Of a stretch of DNA of 64,000 bases, positions 8,739 to 17,376 are shown piece after piece. The notes below the pieces were generated by a model that was not told the DNA's origin, ran no database searches, and worked only from the letters and a program-made list of their open reading frames with translations. This DNA is from CAXRDE01 sp964229355. GTDB lineage: Bacteria > Cyanobacteriota > Sericytochromatia > UBA7694. Within the stretch, counting starts at the first letter, position 1. Every line of letters starts with the position of its first letter. The stretch covers positions 124,001 to 188,000 of the forward strand of contig CAXRDE010000024.1 of assembly GCA_964229355.1 (NCBI GenBank), in the 5' to 3' direction. The translations under genes were made by a program, and so were the position numbers.

Positions 8739-9206
8739 TTACTTAATAAAGCGCGGAGGGGGCGCTTGTACCCACAGGGGTTTATCGGGATTGGCAGCGG
8801 GTTTGGCTGCTTCAGGTGCTTTTTTGGGGGCTTCGGCCGCTTCTTTTTTCTGATCGGGAAGGGGGGCCATCATGCTGGAAGAAGCAATGCTGGGAGCGGG
8901 TGCTGCGGGGGTGTTAAAGGCCTGATTGGCCAGCCCGGCTTTGGGTGCTGGGGCCGCGTTTTGCTGGTTGAAGGGGCCTTTGTTGCCACCGTCAGGGGTG
9001 CTGTAAGAGAGCTCAAGTTCGGGGTAAGCAGCGTTGAGGTGAGCCACGACCGCAGAACGAATGTCATCGAGTTCCTCGGCACTGACGATGCCCTTGCGTA
9101 CCATGAGTTCAAGAAAGGTTAACACATCGACTTTGTTTTCAATGACGGCTTTGGGAATATTGAAGTTACCAATGAGTCCAGGAATTACGGGTTCTTGATC
9201 AGCCAT
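8739..9206 (-). CDS. Small protein of unknown function, first gene of the dnaJ operon
   Basis: This 155-residue protein is not recognised. Residues 1-70 form a compact mostly helical domain (GLIGNFNIPKAVIENKVDVL, then ELMVRKGIVSAEELDDI). The rest is a low-complexity Pro/Ala-rich tail (about 85-155) with APAPKAG, AAPAPS and EAPKKAPEAAKPAA blocks, probably disordered. The start is the ATG at 9206, which is preceded by a GGGGG tract about 8 bases upstream. It lies directly downstream of the SRP RNA and its 3' structured extension, and 15 bases upstream of the DnaJ gene, so it may depend on read-through from the ffs promoter or on its own promoter inside that region. Confidence 0.7.
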   Translation of the reverse strand: MADQEPVIPGLIGNFNIPKAVIENKVDVLTFLELMVRKGIVSAEELDDIRSAVVAHLNAAYPELELSYSTPDGGNKGPFNQQNAAPAPKAGLANQAFNTPAAPAPSIASSSMMAPLPDQKKEAAEAPKKAPEAAKPAANPDKPLWVQAPPPRFIK

Positions 9207-9220
9207 GGAGTGCCCCCAGC

Positions 9221-9300
9221 AAAAAAATTTGGTTGTGGAGTGTGCACCCGGGCTTCGAGCCTCATGGCTTTAGAAGCCTTTCCCTTACGACTCACACACC
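9221..9300 (-). terminator. Structured 3' extension ending in a T run, downstream of SRP RNA
   Basis: Reading on the minus strand from 9300, GGTGTGTG can pair with CACACTCC with one mismatch. Inside that stem is a strong hairpin at 9278-9251, where GGCTTC pairs with GAAGCC and AGCC pairs with GGCT around an ATGA loop. A run of seven T follows at 9227-9221. The stem ends about nine bases before the T run, so it is not a textbook intrinsic terminator. It may be the terminator of the SRP transcript or a 3' tail removed by processing. The remaining bases of the 9207-9554 gap (9414-9554) show no gene that I can support. Confidence 0.5.
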
Positions 9301-9378
9301 GCGACTGTAAACACCCGGCGTAAAATATTTACCGTTGCTTCCTTCCGGACCTGGCGGGGTTCACATTAACACCGTCGC
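9301..9378 (-). ncRNA. ffs: Signal recognition particle RNA (4.5S-like)
   Basis: On the minus strand the segment around 9331-9357 reads GCCAGGTCCGGAAGGAAGCA, the near-invariant helix 8 apical loop and asymmetric loop of SRP RNA, which binds Ffh. The flanks close the rod: GCGAC at 9378-9374 pairs with GTCGC at 9305-9301, and GGTGTTAA pairs imperfectly with TTTACA-type sequence on the other side. A good promoter ends six bases before 9378, so the predicted first transcribed base is also the first base of the closing stem. The core of about 78 nucleotides is shorter than the E. coli 114-nucleotide RNA and lacks an Alu domain. The identity is very secure; the 3' boundary is less so. Confidence 0.93.
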
Positions 9379-9384
9379 TTAGAG

Positions 9385-9413
9385 ACAGTATGCTCAAACA
9401 TCATAAGGGTCAA
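9385..9413 (-). promoter_or_regulatory. Sigma70-type promoter of the SRP RNA gene
   Basis: On the minus strand TTGACC (9413-9408) is followed after exactly 17 bases by TACTGT (9390-9385). Transcription would begin near 9378, which is the first base of the closing stem of the SRP RNA. This agreement between promoter spacing and RNA structure makes the call convincing. Confidence 0.8.
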
Positions 9414-9554
9414 ACAGCTAAATCCAATCGGACCTCAGCCCAGGAATTCGACCTCGCTAAAGCGGATTGCGAGTACAGGACACCGCTACATTCCCATCTA
9501 GCACATGCCTCATTATATAGTAGCCCCCTGACAATGTCTAGATTATGGGCGGGA

Positions 9555-12500
9555 TTAAGGCTTTGCGGTATTCATGACATTGAAGGTGGTGTCCACCTGG
9601 GTATTGCCATTCAAGGCCTCTTCAAGCAGGTGGTTTACAATGCGGGTTTCCTGTTCCAATTGCAACGCCTCCTGGTGAGACTGTTCACCTTCTTGAATGC
9701 GTGACTCCAGCTGGGTTTGTACCCGTTGACGCAGGCTGTCTAAATGATTCTGAAAGTCCTGTTGATGGGCCTGGGCCTGTTCCCGTTGGCGGCGCCCGAT
9801 TAAATGGGTAAACTGCTGGCTCAGCTGATTGGCCAGGCTCTGGCCCGGACGGGGGCCGGTGCTTTGGGTAGCCGGGTTCTCAAGCGGGCTTAAGGTATGA
9901 TTCTGAGAAGTCGGGGCAGACTTTTTGGCAGGCGTTGTTTTTTCTGCTTCTGCGGCAGCAATGGCTTCACGGGTGTGTTGAATGTCGCTCTTGAGTTCGT
10001 TTAAGGTCTCAAGCAGGTTATTGACCAGATCAAGGGTGCTCTGGGCTTCTTCGAGCAGTTCGGCGACCTTGCCAAACAAGAGTGAAAACTGTGTTTTCAG
10101 GTGCTGCACATTGGCGATGCGAATATCAATGGCGTCAATCAGTCGATCCACTTCTCCCACATGCTCCTGGTTGACGTTGAGGTGCTGATCCATCTCGGCC
10201 ATCAGGCTTTCATAGCCGGCCAATTGTTTCTCGAGCTCGGCCAGTTTTTCCTGGTTCTCTTTGAAGTTGAATGACCGCGGATCCTTGAGCAGGGTAATCA
10301 ACTGTTTGGTATCGTCAATTAAAGTCTTTAATTCAGACTTTAAGCTATTGACGGTGTCATTGTCTTTAAAGATGGTGCTCTTTAAAGCGTTAAGTTCTTG
10401 TTTGCTGGTTTCGAGCTCAATCAGCTCCTGGGTTAAATCAGCGGTAGCCTGATTGACGCGGCTTTTGATACTGTTGAGCTGGGAAATTTCTGCATTGAGT
10501 TCATGGCTGCTGCTGATCAAACCGCTTTCGGTGTTATTCAATTGCTGCTCTAAGGTGTTTAACCGTTCCTGGGCCACAGGCGGTAAGCGATCCCCCTGAT
10601 TGAGCAGTCGCTCATACTCCACCAGGTTCTTTTGGTAGTTTTGGTCGCTAATGCTTAAGTTTTTGCGGGCTTCAAGCAGCTCGCGTTTGTGGCCAAGTAC
10701 CTTTTGGGTTGAAGCGTTGACCTGCGCCGTGTCTGTGGCAAACTGGGCCTGTAATTCGGCCATGCGACCGTCATGGGCGTTTAATGCGCCCCAGGTGCTT
10801 TGAATAAAAGCACCGTTTTTGGCTTGCAGATCAGTGGACTTCTGAAAGCGTTGGGCAATTGAAGCCTGGCGCATCAAAATACCCTCATAAGTATCGAGCA
10901 AGGCACTGAGCCCGTCGGCGGTGTTGGTGGCTTCGAGTAAGGCTTTGCCCTCTGCAGCAAAGGCCTCAACACTAATGGTGCCTTCACGGGCTGCGGACAG
11001 CAGGTTGTTCAGGCGTTGTTGGACGTCTTGCTCGCGTTGATTCAGGGCCTCAAAGCGTTGGTGAATGCCCTGCGAGGCTTGCTGGGCGGATGCCAGCGTG
11101 CTCTGTTCAAAGGTGTTTAAAGCTTCTAGTTGTTGCTGGACCCCATCTCGGGCGGCCACAATCTGGCGGATTTGTACCAGGGTATTGGCTTCGTGCTGAG
11201 CGCTCGACTGGATCAGGGTTTCACTGCTGGCAATGTCTGTGGCCAGTTGGCTTTGCAGTCCTGTGAGGGTTTGCATGGCTTCGGCAATGTGTTGGTTGTT
11301 CAGCAGTTCGGGTGAACTGTTGCTGAGCAATTGCTGTAACTCCTGAGCCAGGGCCCGGCTGTCACGGTTGGCCTGCGTCAGGGCCTCCCGTTGGGCGCTC
11401 GCCTGGGCGGTGGCGGCTTCAATGCGTGAAATCTGGGTGTTTAAGCTGGTTTGGTAACCGCTGAGGTTTTGTTTTTGCTGTGCAATGTCTGCTTCAGTCA
11501 GTGCAATATCGCGACGAATAGCGGCCAACTGGGCTTCAATCTGTGCCCGTTCGGTTTCGACACTGGCAAAATCAGACTCTAGCTTTTGACGGCTTTGCTG
11601 TAGGCCCTCCCGGGGATTGCCTCCCCCGGACTGAGCTTCTGCTTTTAGCGCATTGAGCTCTTGCACAAAGGCATCTTTGCTGGCGCTATTGTTTTGATCC
11701 AGACTGCTCAGACGGTCTTCCCAGCCTTTAAGCTGCGCTTCATACTCAGACAATTGCCCCGACAATTTGCCAATTTCTGTCTGGGTATGGGCAATGGATG
11801 CTTCTGCGGCGGCCTGTTGGGTTTTGGCCAGTTCAATGGCTTCATTGGCTGCGCTGATTTCCTGGGTAATGCGCTCTTTTTGGCCTTGCAGTTGATCCAG
11901 TGTGCTGCCCATTTCGCTTTTGAGATTCTGGCTGCGCTGTAAGTGCTGCTCCATCTGTTGAATTTGCCCTTTGAGGCTTTCGAGCTGCTGGGTTTGTTCG
12001 GCAAAGTCGGCGGGGCTTAAATGGGCCTGGCTTAAGGTGCTTTGTAGCGTGTTTAAGGTATCTAAGGCTTTTGTAAAGTCCTCAGCAGACATGGTGTTAA
12101 GCTGGCTTTTGTACTGGGCCATGACGGACTTCACCTGCGACAACAGTTCGTCGTTAAAGGGAATCAGCTCTTCGAGCTGGGCTGTGGTCGTTGCCAGCAT
12201 GGTCTCCTGGCTTTCGATCTGGCCCTGTTGGGTATCGAGGGTTTCGGAGACGTCAGTCAGCTGTTGCTGCAAGGGTTGAAGCTGTACCTGGAACTGGGCC
12301 GTGGCAGCGGTGGCTTTTTGTTGTTGAGCCTGTAAGCCCTGAAAGTCCTTCTGGTGCTGGGCAATTTCGCTTTGCGCGGTGCTCAGTTGACTTTGTAAAG
12401 GCTGCTGTTGCTGCGGGTCCAAATGACTTTTAAGGGCATCGTATTGGGTGCTTGCTTCGGTGTATAGAGCTTTGAGGTCATTGATCTGTTGACCATACTG

Positions 12501-14213
12501 GCTGACCACGGTGTCCAATTCCTGCTGTTTTTGACTGAGTTGGCTCTGGTTTTGTTCAAAGTCCTGCCGCAGGGTTTGAAAGGTGGCCACCTGCGTTTTG
12601 AGCTGGTCTGACAGGGTGCTCACGCGATCATTCAAACGGCCCTGGGCCCCTTCCCGCTGCTGTAATTGGGTGGCCGTGCGCTGCAATTGCTGTTCTAAAG
12701 CCTGCAACTGCGGCAGTTTTTGCTCCAATGATTGTCCGCTTGCCAGGGTGCTTTCAAAACTGCTCATGAGGGTTTTAAAGGACTCAGCTTGCTCGCCGGA
12801 CTGTTGATACAGTTGAAACACCTGTTGGTAATGGGCTTCAATCTGCTGGCCCAGGGTTTGAAGTTGGTTGCCCTGTTGAGTCAGTTTTAAATCCAGGGCT
12901 TTGACCTGTTGGCCCACCTGTTGGGCCTGGGTTTTGCTCTGCCGCAGTTGGCCTTGCAGCGCGCTCAGTTTGTCTAAGCCCATGCTTTTCAGCTGGCTGG
13001 CCTGGTTAAGGCCGCTCTCTAAGCGGTCCAGGGTTTGGCTCAGGGTTTGCAATTGTGCCGCAATTTCAGGCTTGTCCTGCACCTGCTGACGCAAGCCCGC
13101 CACGGCTTCGCGGTAACCCGCCAATTTACTGGCGGTAATATTGCCAGCCTTGAGGTCTGCTTCAATGCGGGTGTGGAGCTGTTGAATTTGCGCCAACAAC
13201 TGATCGCTCTTTTGAAGGGTCTCCTGGACGGCCTGAGAGGACTGGGCATGACTCGACATGGCGGTGTAGAGGCGTTGGGCAGCTTGCGTATGTTTGTCTG
13301 ACACCATACCAAACCATTCATCGCTGTTTTGAAGGTTGTTTAAATCCAGTGACAAACCGCCCACCGAAATACTGGTGTCTACCAATTGTTGTAAAAGGGC
13401 CTGTTTGGTGCTGTCGGAGAGGGCGTTGAGCTCGGTGGCCGTTAAGCTCTTGACATACAAAAAAGTGACGTCGTCGCGGCTGAATTGTTGGACTTTACCG
13501 AGCAATTCCAGCAGCTGACTTTCGCTGCCTGCGGCCCGCAAAACCTTCACGGCTACCTGATCGCTGCTGTTTTCGCCGCCGAAGCGCCGTCCCAATTCGC
13601 TTGCGGCACCGCCGGTGACGCTGTCCCAGATGGAGCTTTCACCGTCCAGCACCGCCATGAGCATAAACTGATTGGCTTCTGAAAGACCATTGAGCTGTTC
13701 AGGGGTGCTGCGCTGTACATAATCCAGTACAGCGGGAGGACCTGAGTACGCGTTGAGGGCAAAGACTTTTTGGTTGTTGTTGAGATCGGCGTTGACAATG
13801 AGTTTTTCAATCAGGGCTTTTTGCTCGGCACCGTAGGGTTTGAGGAAAGGTACCATGTTCATTTTGCTGCTAAAGCCCAGTCCCTCCGCTACCTTTTTGA
13901 TATCCTGAACCGAAAAAGGAAGATCTTGCAAGGCCTGGGGTGACAGGTGCTGCAATTGGGCGGCCAGCTCCTCAAATTTACCGGCGTCCAGTAAGGCTTT
14001 GAGCTCCTGGTGTGCGGGGCTCTGCAAGGCCTGCATGCCCTGTGCTTGACCCTTGCCGCTCAGGGCCCCCAGTGCGTCGGTGGGGGAAGACGCGCCGGGT
14101 GTGGTGGGGACCAACGGGGTAACAGGGGGTGCACTGCCCACGGCATGGGTGCTGGCCGTTTGCTGTAGCGTAATTTGTGGCGTTGCGGAACCTGTTCTCT
14201 GAATGGAGCCCAT
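9555..14213 (-). CDS. Very large glutamine-rich coiled-coil protein
   Basis: This 1552-residue protein is not a recognised family. Residues 1-75 are low-complexity (Thr/Pro/Ala/Gln). Residues about 75-330 are a helical, globular-looking region containing ADLNNNQKVFALN and QFSRDDVTFLYV. From about 340 to 1420 the sequence is almost continuous heptad-like coiled coil rich in Gln, Leu, Ala, Ser and Glu, reminiscent of SMC, myosin or spectrin rods but with no Walker motifs. The last 130 residues are a Pro/Ser/Thr linker followed by another charged helix (GRRQREQAQAHQQDFQNHL). No signal peptide or membrane segment is seen. It stands alone on the minus strand. A filament, cytoskeletal or scaffold role is plausible but is only inference. 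Confidence 0.85.
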   Translation of the reverse strand: MGSIQRTGSATPQITLQQTASTHAVGSAPPVTPLVPTTPGASSPTDALGALSGKGQAQGMQALQSPAHQELKALLDAGKFEELAAQLQHLSPQALQDLPFSVQDIKKVAEGLGFSSKMNMVPFLKPYGAEQKALIEKLIVNADLNNNQKVFALNAYSGPPAVLDYVQRSTPEQLNGLSEANQFMLMAVLDGESSIWDSVTGGAASELGRRFGGENSSDQVAVKVLRAAGSESQLLELLGKVQQFSRDDVTFLYVKSLTATELNALSDSTKQALLQQLVDTSISVGGLSLDLNNLQNSDEWFGMVSDKHTQAAQRLYTAMSSHAQSSQAVQETLQKSDQLLAQIQQLHTRIEADLKAGNITASKLAGYREAVAGLRQQVQDKPEIAAQLQTLSQTLDRLESGLNQASQLKSMGLDKLSALQGQLRQSKTQAQQVGQQVKALDLKLTQQGNQLQTLGQQIEAHYQQVFQLYQQSGEQAESFKTLMSSFESTLASGQSLEQKLPQLQALEQQLQRTATQLQQREGAQGRLNDRVSTLSDQLKTQVATFQTLRQDFEQNQSQLSQKQQELDTVVSQYGQQINDLKALYTEASTQYDALKSHLDPQQQQPLQSQLSTAQSEIAQHQKDFQGLQAQQQKATAATAQFQVQLQPLQQQLTDVSETLDTQQGQIESQETMLATTTAQLEELIPFNDELLSQVKSVMAQYKSQLNTMSAEDFTKALDTLNTLQSTLSQAHLSPADFAEQTQQLESLKGQIQQMEQHLQRSQNLKSEMGSTLDQLQGQKERITQEISAANEAIELAKTQQAAAEASIAHTQTEIGKLSGQLSEYEAQLKGWEDRLSSLDQNNSASKDAFVQELNALKAEAQSGGGNPREGLQQSRQKLESDFASVETERAQIEAQLAAIRRDIALTEADIAQQKQNLSGYQTSLNTQISRIEAATAQASAQREALTQANRDSRALAQELQQLLSNSSPELLNNQHIAEAMQTLTGLQSQLATDIASSETLIQSSAQHEANTLVQIRQIVAARDGVQQQLEALNTFEQSTLASAQQASQGIHQRFEALNQREQDVQQRLNNLLSAAREGTISVEAFAAEGKALLEATNTADGLSALLDTYEGILMRQASIAQRFQKSTDLQAKNGAFIQSTWGALNAHDGRMAELQAQFATDTAQVNASTQKVLGHKRELLEARKNLSISDQNYQKNLVEYERLLNQGDRLPPVAQERLNTLEQQLNNTESGLISSSHELNAEISQLNSIKSRVNQATADLTQELIELETSKQELNALKSTIFKDNDTVNSLKSELKTLIDDTKQLITLLKDPRSFNFKENQEKLAELEKQLAGYESLMAEMDQHLNVNQEHVGEVDRLIDAIDIRIANVQHLKTQFSLLFGKVAELLEEAQSTLDLVNNLLETLNELKSDIQHTREAIAAAEAEKTTPAKKSAPTSQNHTLSPLENPATQSTGPRPGQSLANQLSQQFTHLIGRRQREQAQAHQQDFQNHLDSLRQRVQTQLESRIQEGEQSHQEALQLEQETRIVNHLLEEALNGNTQVDTTFNVMNTAKP

Positions 14214-14337
14214 AAGACATCACCTGACTGTAAACTTAATGTGGGATCGATTAACCTGATCACTCTGTTGTATATATCGTGCAAAAAATAAAAACCTGAC
14301 GAAAGCTTAACATGCTCTTAAGAAAGAAAATCCGCTG

Positions 14338-15468
14338 ATGTTTTTACCCTCTGCCACCGACCCGGCTTTGTATACCGGCGCCCCCCAAACCCCCGACTTG
14401 CCTGAACTCATGCAAAAAATACAGCAGGTCTTTGCCCGCAACCAGTTGAGCAATAACGGCCCCGAAGTCCAGGCCTTAGAGGCCGAAATCGCAGCCTGGG
14501 CGGGTGTAAAACACTGCATTGCCGTGGCCAACGCCACCCTGGGGCTCTTGTTTGCGCTGAAGGCGCTGGACCTTCAGGGCGAGGTGGTTCTGCCGGCCTT
14601 TACCTTTCCGGCCACCGCCAATGTCTTACCCTGGCTCAATTTAAAACCTGTGTTTGTGGATGTGGACCCCCTGCACCACAATATGACGGCTGCAGCGGTA
14701 GAGGCCGCGCTGACCCCTCAAACCGCCGCGATTTTGGGGGTGCAAATCTGGGGGTATATGGAGCACGTGGAGGGACTTCGCAACCGGGCTAACCGTCAGG
14801 GTATTCCTCTGATCATGGATGCAGCCCATGCCCTGGGGTGTGGCAATCAGCAGCAGCGGCCTGCCGGCAGTCACGGACGTGTGGAGGTGTTTAGCTTACA
14901 TGCCACCAAGTTTATCCATGGCTTAGAAGGCGGGTTGATCTGTACTTCAGACACGGCGCTGGCCGAAGGCATCCGTGCCTGGATACAATTTGGTTACCGT
15001 GAAGGACAGGTGCAGCAACCCGGCTTAAATGCCAAAATGAATGAGATCTCGGCAGCGGTGGCTCGCCACAATTGGCAACACCGGGTAGAACTCACAGCTC
15101 ACCATCAGCGCATCTACGAGGCGTACCAGCGGGCGCTGCAGGGCATTGCGGGGCTGCGCCTGTATCAGCATTTAGCCGGTAGCAACTACCAATACGTGGT
15201 GCTGGAAGTCTTAAGCGACTTCGGGCCCGACGCGAATGCTGTCCAGCAGCACCTACAAACCCATGGCATTTACAGCAAACGTTATTTTGAGCCTTTGCAC
15301 CACAGTCCAGCCTACAGGTCCTTAAGGACCCCTCCTCTGCCCGTCACGGAGCGCCTGGGGCAGCAGGTGCTGGTGCTGCCGGGTGGACAGCAAATGGATG
15401 TCTCTCAGGTGGAGCGGGTCTGTGAGGCTTTATTGGCCCTGGGCACGGGCGAGGGTGTTCGTGGTTGA
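14338..15468 (+). CDS. DegT/DnrJ/EryC1-family PLP aminotransferase
   Basis: This 376-residue protein matches the sugar aminotransferase fold: NQLSNNGPEVQALEAEIAAW at the N terminus, then PAFTFPATANVLPW, the DAAHALGC segment that binds PLP, and SLHATKFIHGLEGG carrying the Schiff-base lysine. Relatives transfer an amino group to keto-sugar nucleotides for O-antigen or glycan synthesis. Some members are dehydratases, distinguished by His in place of this Lys; the Lys here argues for aminotransfer. The Shine-Dalgarno sequence is weak (AAGAAAG about 11 bases away). The 3' end overlaps the convergent nucleotidyltransferase gene by 39 bases. The neighbouring RfaE2-type gene also suggests cell-surface glycan work. 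Confidence 0.85.
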   Translation: MFLPSATDPALYTGAPQTPDLPELMQKIQQVFARNQLSNNGPEVQALEAEIAAWAGVKHCIAVANATLGLLFALKALDLQGEVVLPAFTFPATANVLPWLNLKPVFVDVDPLHHNMTAAAVEAALTPQTAAILGVQIWGYMEHVEGLRNRANRQGIPLIMDAAHALGCGNQQQRPAGSHGRVEVFSLHATKFIHGLEGGLICTSDTALAEGIRAWIQFGYREGQVQQPGLNAKMNEISAAVARHNWQHRVELTAHHQRIYEAYQRALQGIAGLRLYQHLAGSNYQYVVLEVLSDFGPDANAVQQHLQTHGIYSKRYFEPLHHSPAYRSLRTPPLPVTERLGQQVLVLPGGQQMDVSQVERVCEALLALGTGEGVRG

Positions 15469-15897
15469 ATAGCCGCTGACAAAGGGCATAAAGACAATCT
15501 CAATGCCCAGACGGTCCAGGGTGGCCGTCTCGGGTAGCGAGTCTCGCGTGTAGTCTCCGGCTTTGACATAGACGGCAGGCTGTACCCGCTCAATGAGTGC
15601 ATCTGCGGTTTGCTCCGCAAAAATGAGGGTGGCGTCTACACAGCGCAAGGCGCTGAGTAATTCAGCCCGATCCACATCCTGATTGACGGGACGGCTGGGG
15701 CCTTTGAGCTGACGCACCGAGCTGTCGCTGTTGACGCCCACCAACAGGACATCACCCACCTGTCGGGCGGCCTGCAGATAGCGCACGTGCCCAATATGCA
15801 AGATGTCAAAACAGCCGTTGGTTAGCACAATGCGACGCTGTTGCTGCTGTTGGGCCTCACGCCAGGCCGAAAAGTTTTCAGGGGTTAAACATATCAT
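15430..15897 (-). CDS. rfaE2: RfaE2/HldC-type heptose-phosphate adenylyltransferase
   Basis: This 155-residue protein covers only the nucleotidyltransferase half of HldE; the sugar kinase half is absent, as in lineages where the two activities are separate genes. The cytidylyltransferase-like signature NGCFDILHIGHVRYL is complete, followed by VGVNSDSSVRQLKG with the conserved R-x-L-K-G, and later VYVKAGDYT. The enzyme makes ADP- or similar nucleotide-activated heptose for LPS core or surface glycans. I start at the ATG at 15897, because the in-frame Met 11 codons upstream gives an odd Phe-rich leader and lies outside the domain. It is convergent with and overlaps the DegT gene by 39 bases. 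Confidence 0.85.
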   Translation of the reverse strand: MICLTPENFSAWREAQQQQQRRIVLTNGCFDILHIGHVRYLQAARQVGDVLLVGVNSDSSVRQLKGPSRPVNQDVDRAELLSALRCVDATLIFAEQTADALIERVQPAVYVKAGDYTRDSLPETATLDRLGIEIVFMPFVSGYSTTNTLARAQGQ

Positions 15898-16019
15898 GGC
15901 TTCAGCATAGAAAAAAAACACAAAAAGCACAAGGATTTTCGCCCCATTCCACTGGGCAGCTGCAGATTTTGACCCTATACTTCGAGTCTATTTCTTTCTT
16001 TGAAGTGAGCCTTTGTGCC

Positions 16020-16958
16020 ATGCCTCAGTTATTGTGGGGTGTTCTGATCATCTCCTTTGCTCCCATCTTGATTCATGTTGCTCCCCTGTCTGCCGATGAA
16101 ATTGCCCTGTACCGTATGGTGTTTGGACTGTTGTTTTTTTCGCTATTGGGTTGGCTTTATCGCCGTCAAGACACCACCCCCTGGGAGCCTCTGACCTGGA
16201 AAGAGCGACGCATGGCGCTATTGGGAGGCTTTGCCTTTGCCCTGGACTTGATGTGTTGGCACCGCTCGATTCATTTTATTGGTCCGGGACTGGCCACGCT
16301 GGTGGTGAGCACCCAGGTGCTCATGGTGGGGGCGGCCAGTGTCTTTTTACCCGGCCCCAAACCCCGCAAGGGCTTTTGGCTGTCGGCGCTGCTGTGCTTA
16401 TGTGGTTTGGGGCTATTGGCCGGCAGCAGCGAACAGCATCAGATTGTGCTGGGCCTGGGGCTGAGTGGTCTGGCAGCCGTGGGTTACACCGTTTACCTGT
16501 TGAGTCTCAAGCAGATTGCACAACCCGATATGGGCAAAACCCTGCGGGTGATGCAATGGGTCAGTGGCAGTGCTGCACTGACCGTGGGAACGTATATGGT
16601 GTGGGATCTGATGAGCCGTCAGGCGGCCTTTGCCTTTCCCCAGCAAGGGCAAACCTGGGCAATTATTCTGGCGTATGGGGTGTTGATTCAGGGCGTGGCC
16701 TGGACGCTGATTGCCGCAGCCATGCGCAAAATGCGTCCTTTTCGCGTCAGCCTGTTTTTGTTATTGCAACCCCTGCTCGCCACCGTTTGGGATGCTCTTT
16801 TCTTTGGGCGTCAGCTGAACCCCTGGGAGCAAGTGGGGGTTGCCCTGGTATTTGGCGGGATTTTGGGCAGTTTTCTTTTGACGCAGGATACTGCCCAGGC
16901 CCTTAAAGGGTTCTTTAAAAACGTGAAGACACGGTTTGGTAAGGCACTTCCAGGCTAA
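16020..16958 (+). CDS. EamA/DMT-superfamily transporter
   Basis: The 312-residue protein is strongly hydrophobic with about ten transmembrane segments in two EamA repeats: LLWGVLIISFAPILIHVAPLS opens the first, and a charged loop ends it near PKPRKG. The second half contains WAIILAYGVLIQGVAWTLIA and VALVFGGILGSFLL. Members are drug/metabolite exporters of unassigned substrate. I prefer the ATG at 16020 to the TTG at 15969: a TATACT -10-like box at 15976-15981 lies between them, and 16020 starts right at the first membrane segment. The 3' end overlaps the convergent His-rich gene by 44 bases. Confidence 0.82.
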   Translation: MPQLLWGVLIISFAPILIHVAPLSADEIALYRMVFGLLFFSLLGWLYRRQDTTPWEPLTWKERRMALLGGFAFALDLMCWHRSIHFIGPGLATLVVSTQVLMVGAASVFLPGPKPRKGFWLSALLCLCGLGLLAGSSEQHQIVLGLGLSGLAAVGYTVYLLSLKQIAQPDMGKTLRVMQWVSGSAALTVGTYMVWDLMSRQAAFAFPQQGQTWAIILAYGVLIQGVAWTLIAAAMRKMRPFRVSLFLLLQPLLATVWDALFFGRQLNPWEQVGVALVFGGILGSFLLTQDTAQALKGFFKNVKTRFGKALPG

Positions 16959-17154
16959 CGGGCGGCTTGACGGCGATGGGGGCCACCGCCAACGGCAGTT
17001 CGCCGGTGACTTGTTCCAGCACACGCTGGTAAAGTTTAGGGGATTCCATATGTACATGCACGTGATAATGCACGTGGGTGGGCTCTTCTTTTTTTGAAGT
17101 GTTTTTTGAGAGGCCCAGCACAAATTGAATCCAGTTTTGATAAGGCTTTTTCAT
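16915..17154 (-). CDS. Small histidine-rich protein of unknown function
   Basis: This 79-residue protein begins KKPYQNWIQFVLGLSK. It is supported by a strong Shine-Dalgarno GGGGAGA about 6-7 bases before the ATG. Its most striking feature is an alternating run, THVHYHVHVHME, at about residues 26-37, which could bind metal or form a beta strand with all histidines on one face. The remainder is Val/Pro/Ala-rich. No family is recognised, and there is no signal peptide or clear membrane segment. It is convergent with the EamA transporter gene, overlapping its 3' end by 44 bases. The overlapping open frame in another phase (16761-17123) lacks a comparable ribosome-binding site and is rejected. Confidence 0.65.
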   Translation of the reverse strand: MKKPYQNWIQFVLGLSKNTSKKEEPTHVHYHVHVHMESPKLYQRVLEQVTGELPLAVAPIAVKPPVSLEVPYQTVSSRF

Positions 17155-17376
17155 CGTGATTCTCCCCTGCTTTTTTCTTTTATCTTCTCACAAGAAAAAG
17201 CCTTTTCAAGCGGTCATTTAGCGATTTTCACGGCTTTTTAATAGGGGTGTTAAGATTTTTTTCTACGAAGGGGAGGCTTGCTCAGGGTAATTTTCTAAGG
17301 TATTATCATGATTATCACATCAATCTTTTTCAATCATCAGCGTTTTGCTGTGTTTTGCGGGTGGAAATTACATTTT
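17155..17376. other. AT-rich spacer at the left edge of the island
   Basis: Base composition changes here from the GC-richer surroundings to clearly AT-rich sequence. Apart from the ribosome-binding site of the His-rich gene at its left edge, I see no gene, tRNA or inverted repeat that would mark an insertion site. Together with the broken lipoprotein gene that follows, it makes up the 17155-17702 gap. Confidence 0.4.

Noticed and set aside
9390..9704. 104-codon plus-strand frame covering the SRP promoter
   Set aside because: It runs through the ffs promoter and the 3' end of the coiled-coil gene, and has no ribosome-binding site or recognisable product.
15969..16019. TTG start that extends the EamA protein by 17 residues
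   Set aside because: A -10-like box falls inside the extension and the ATG at 16020 opens the first membrane segment.
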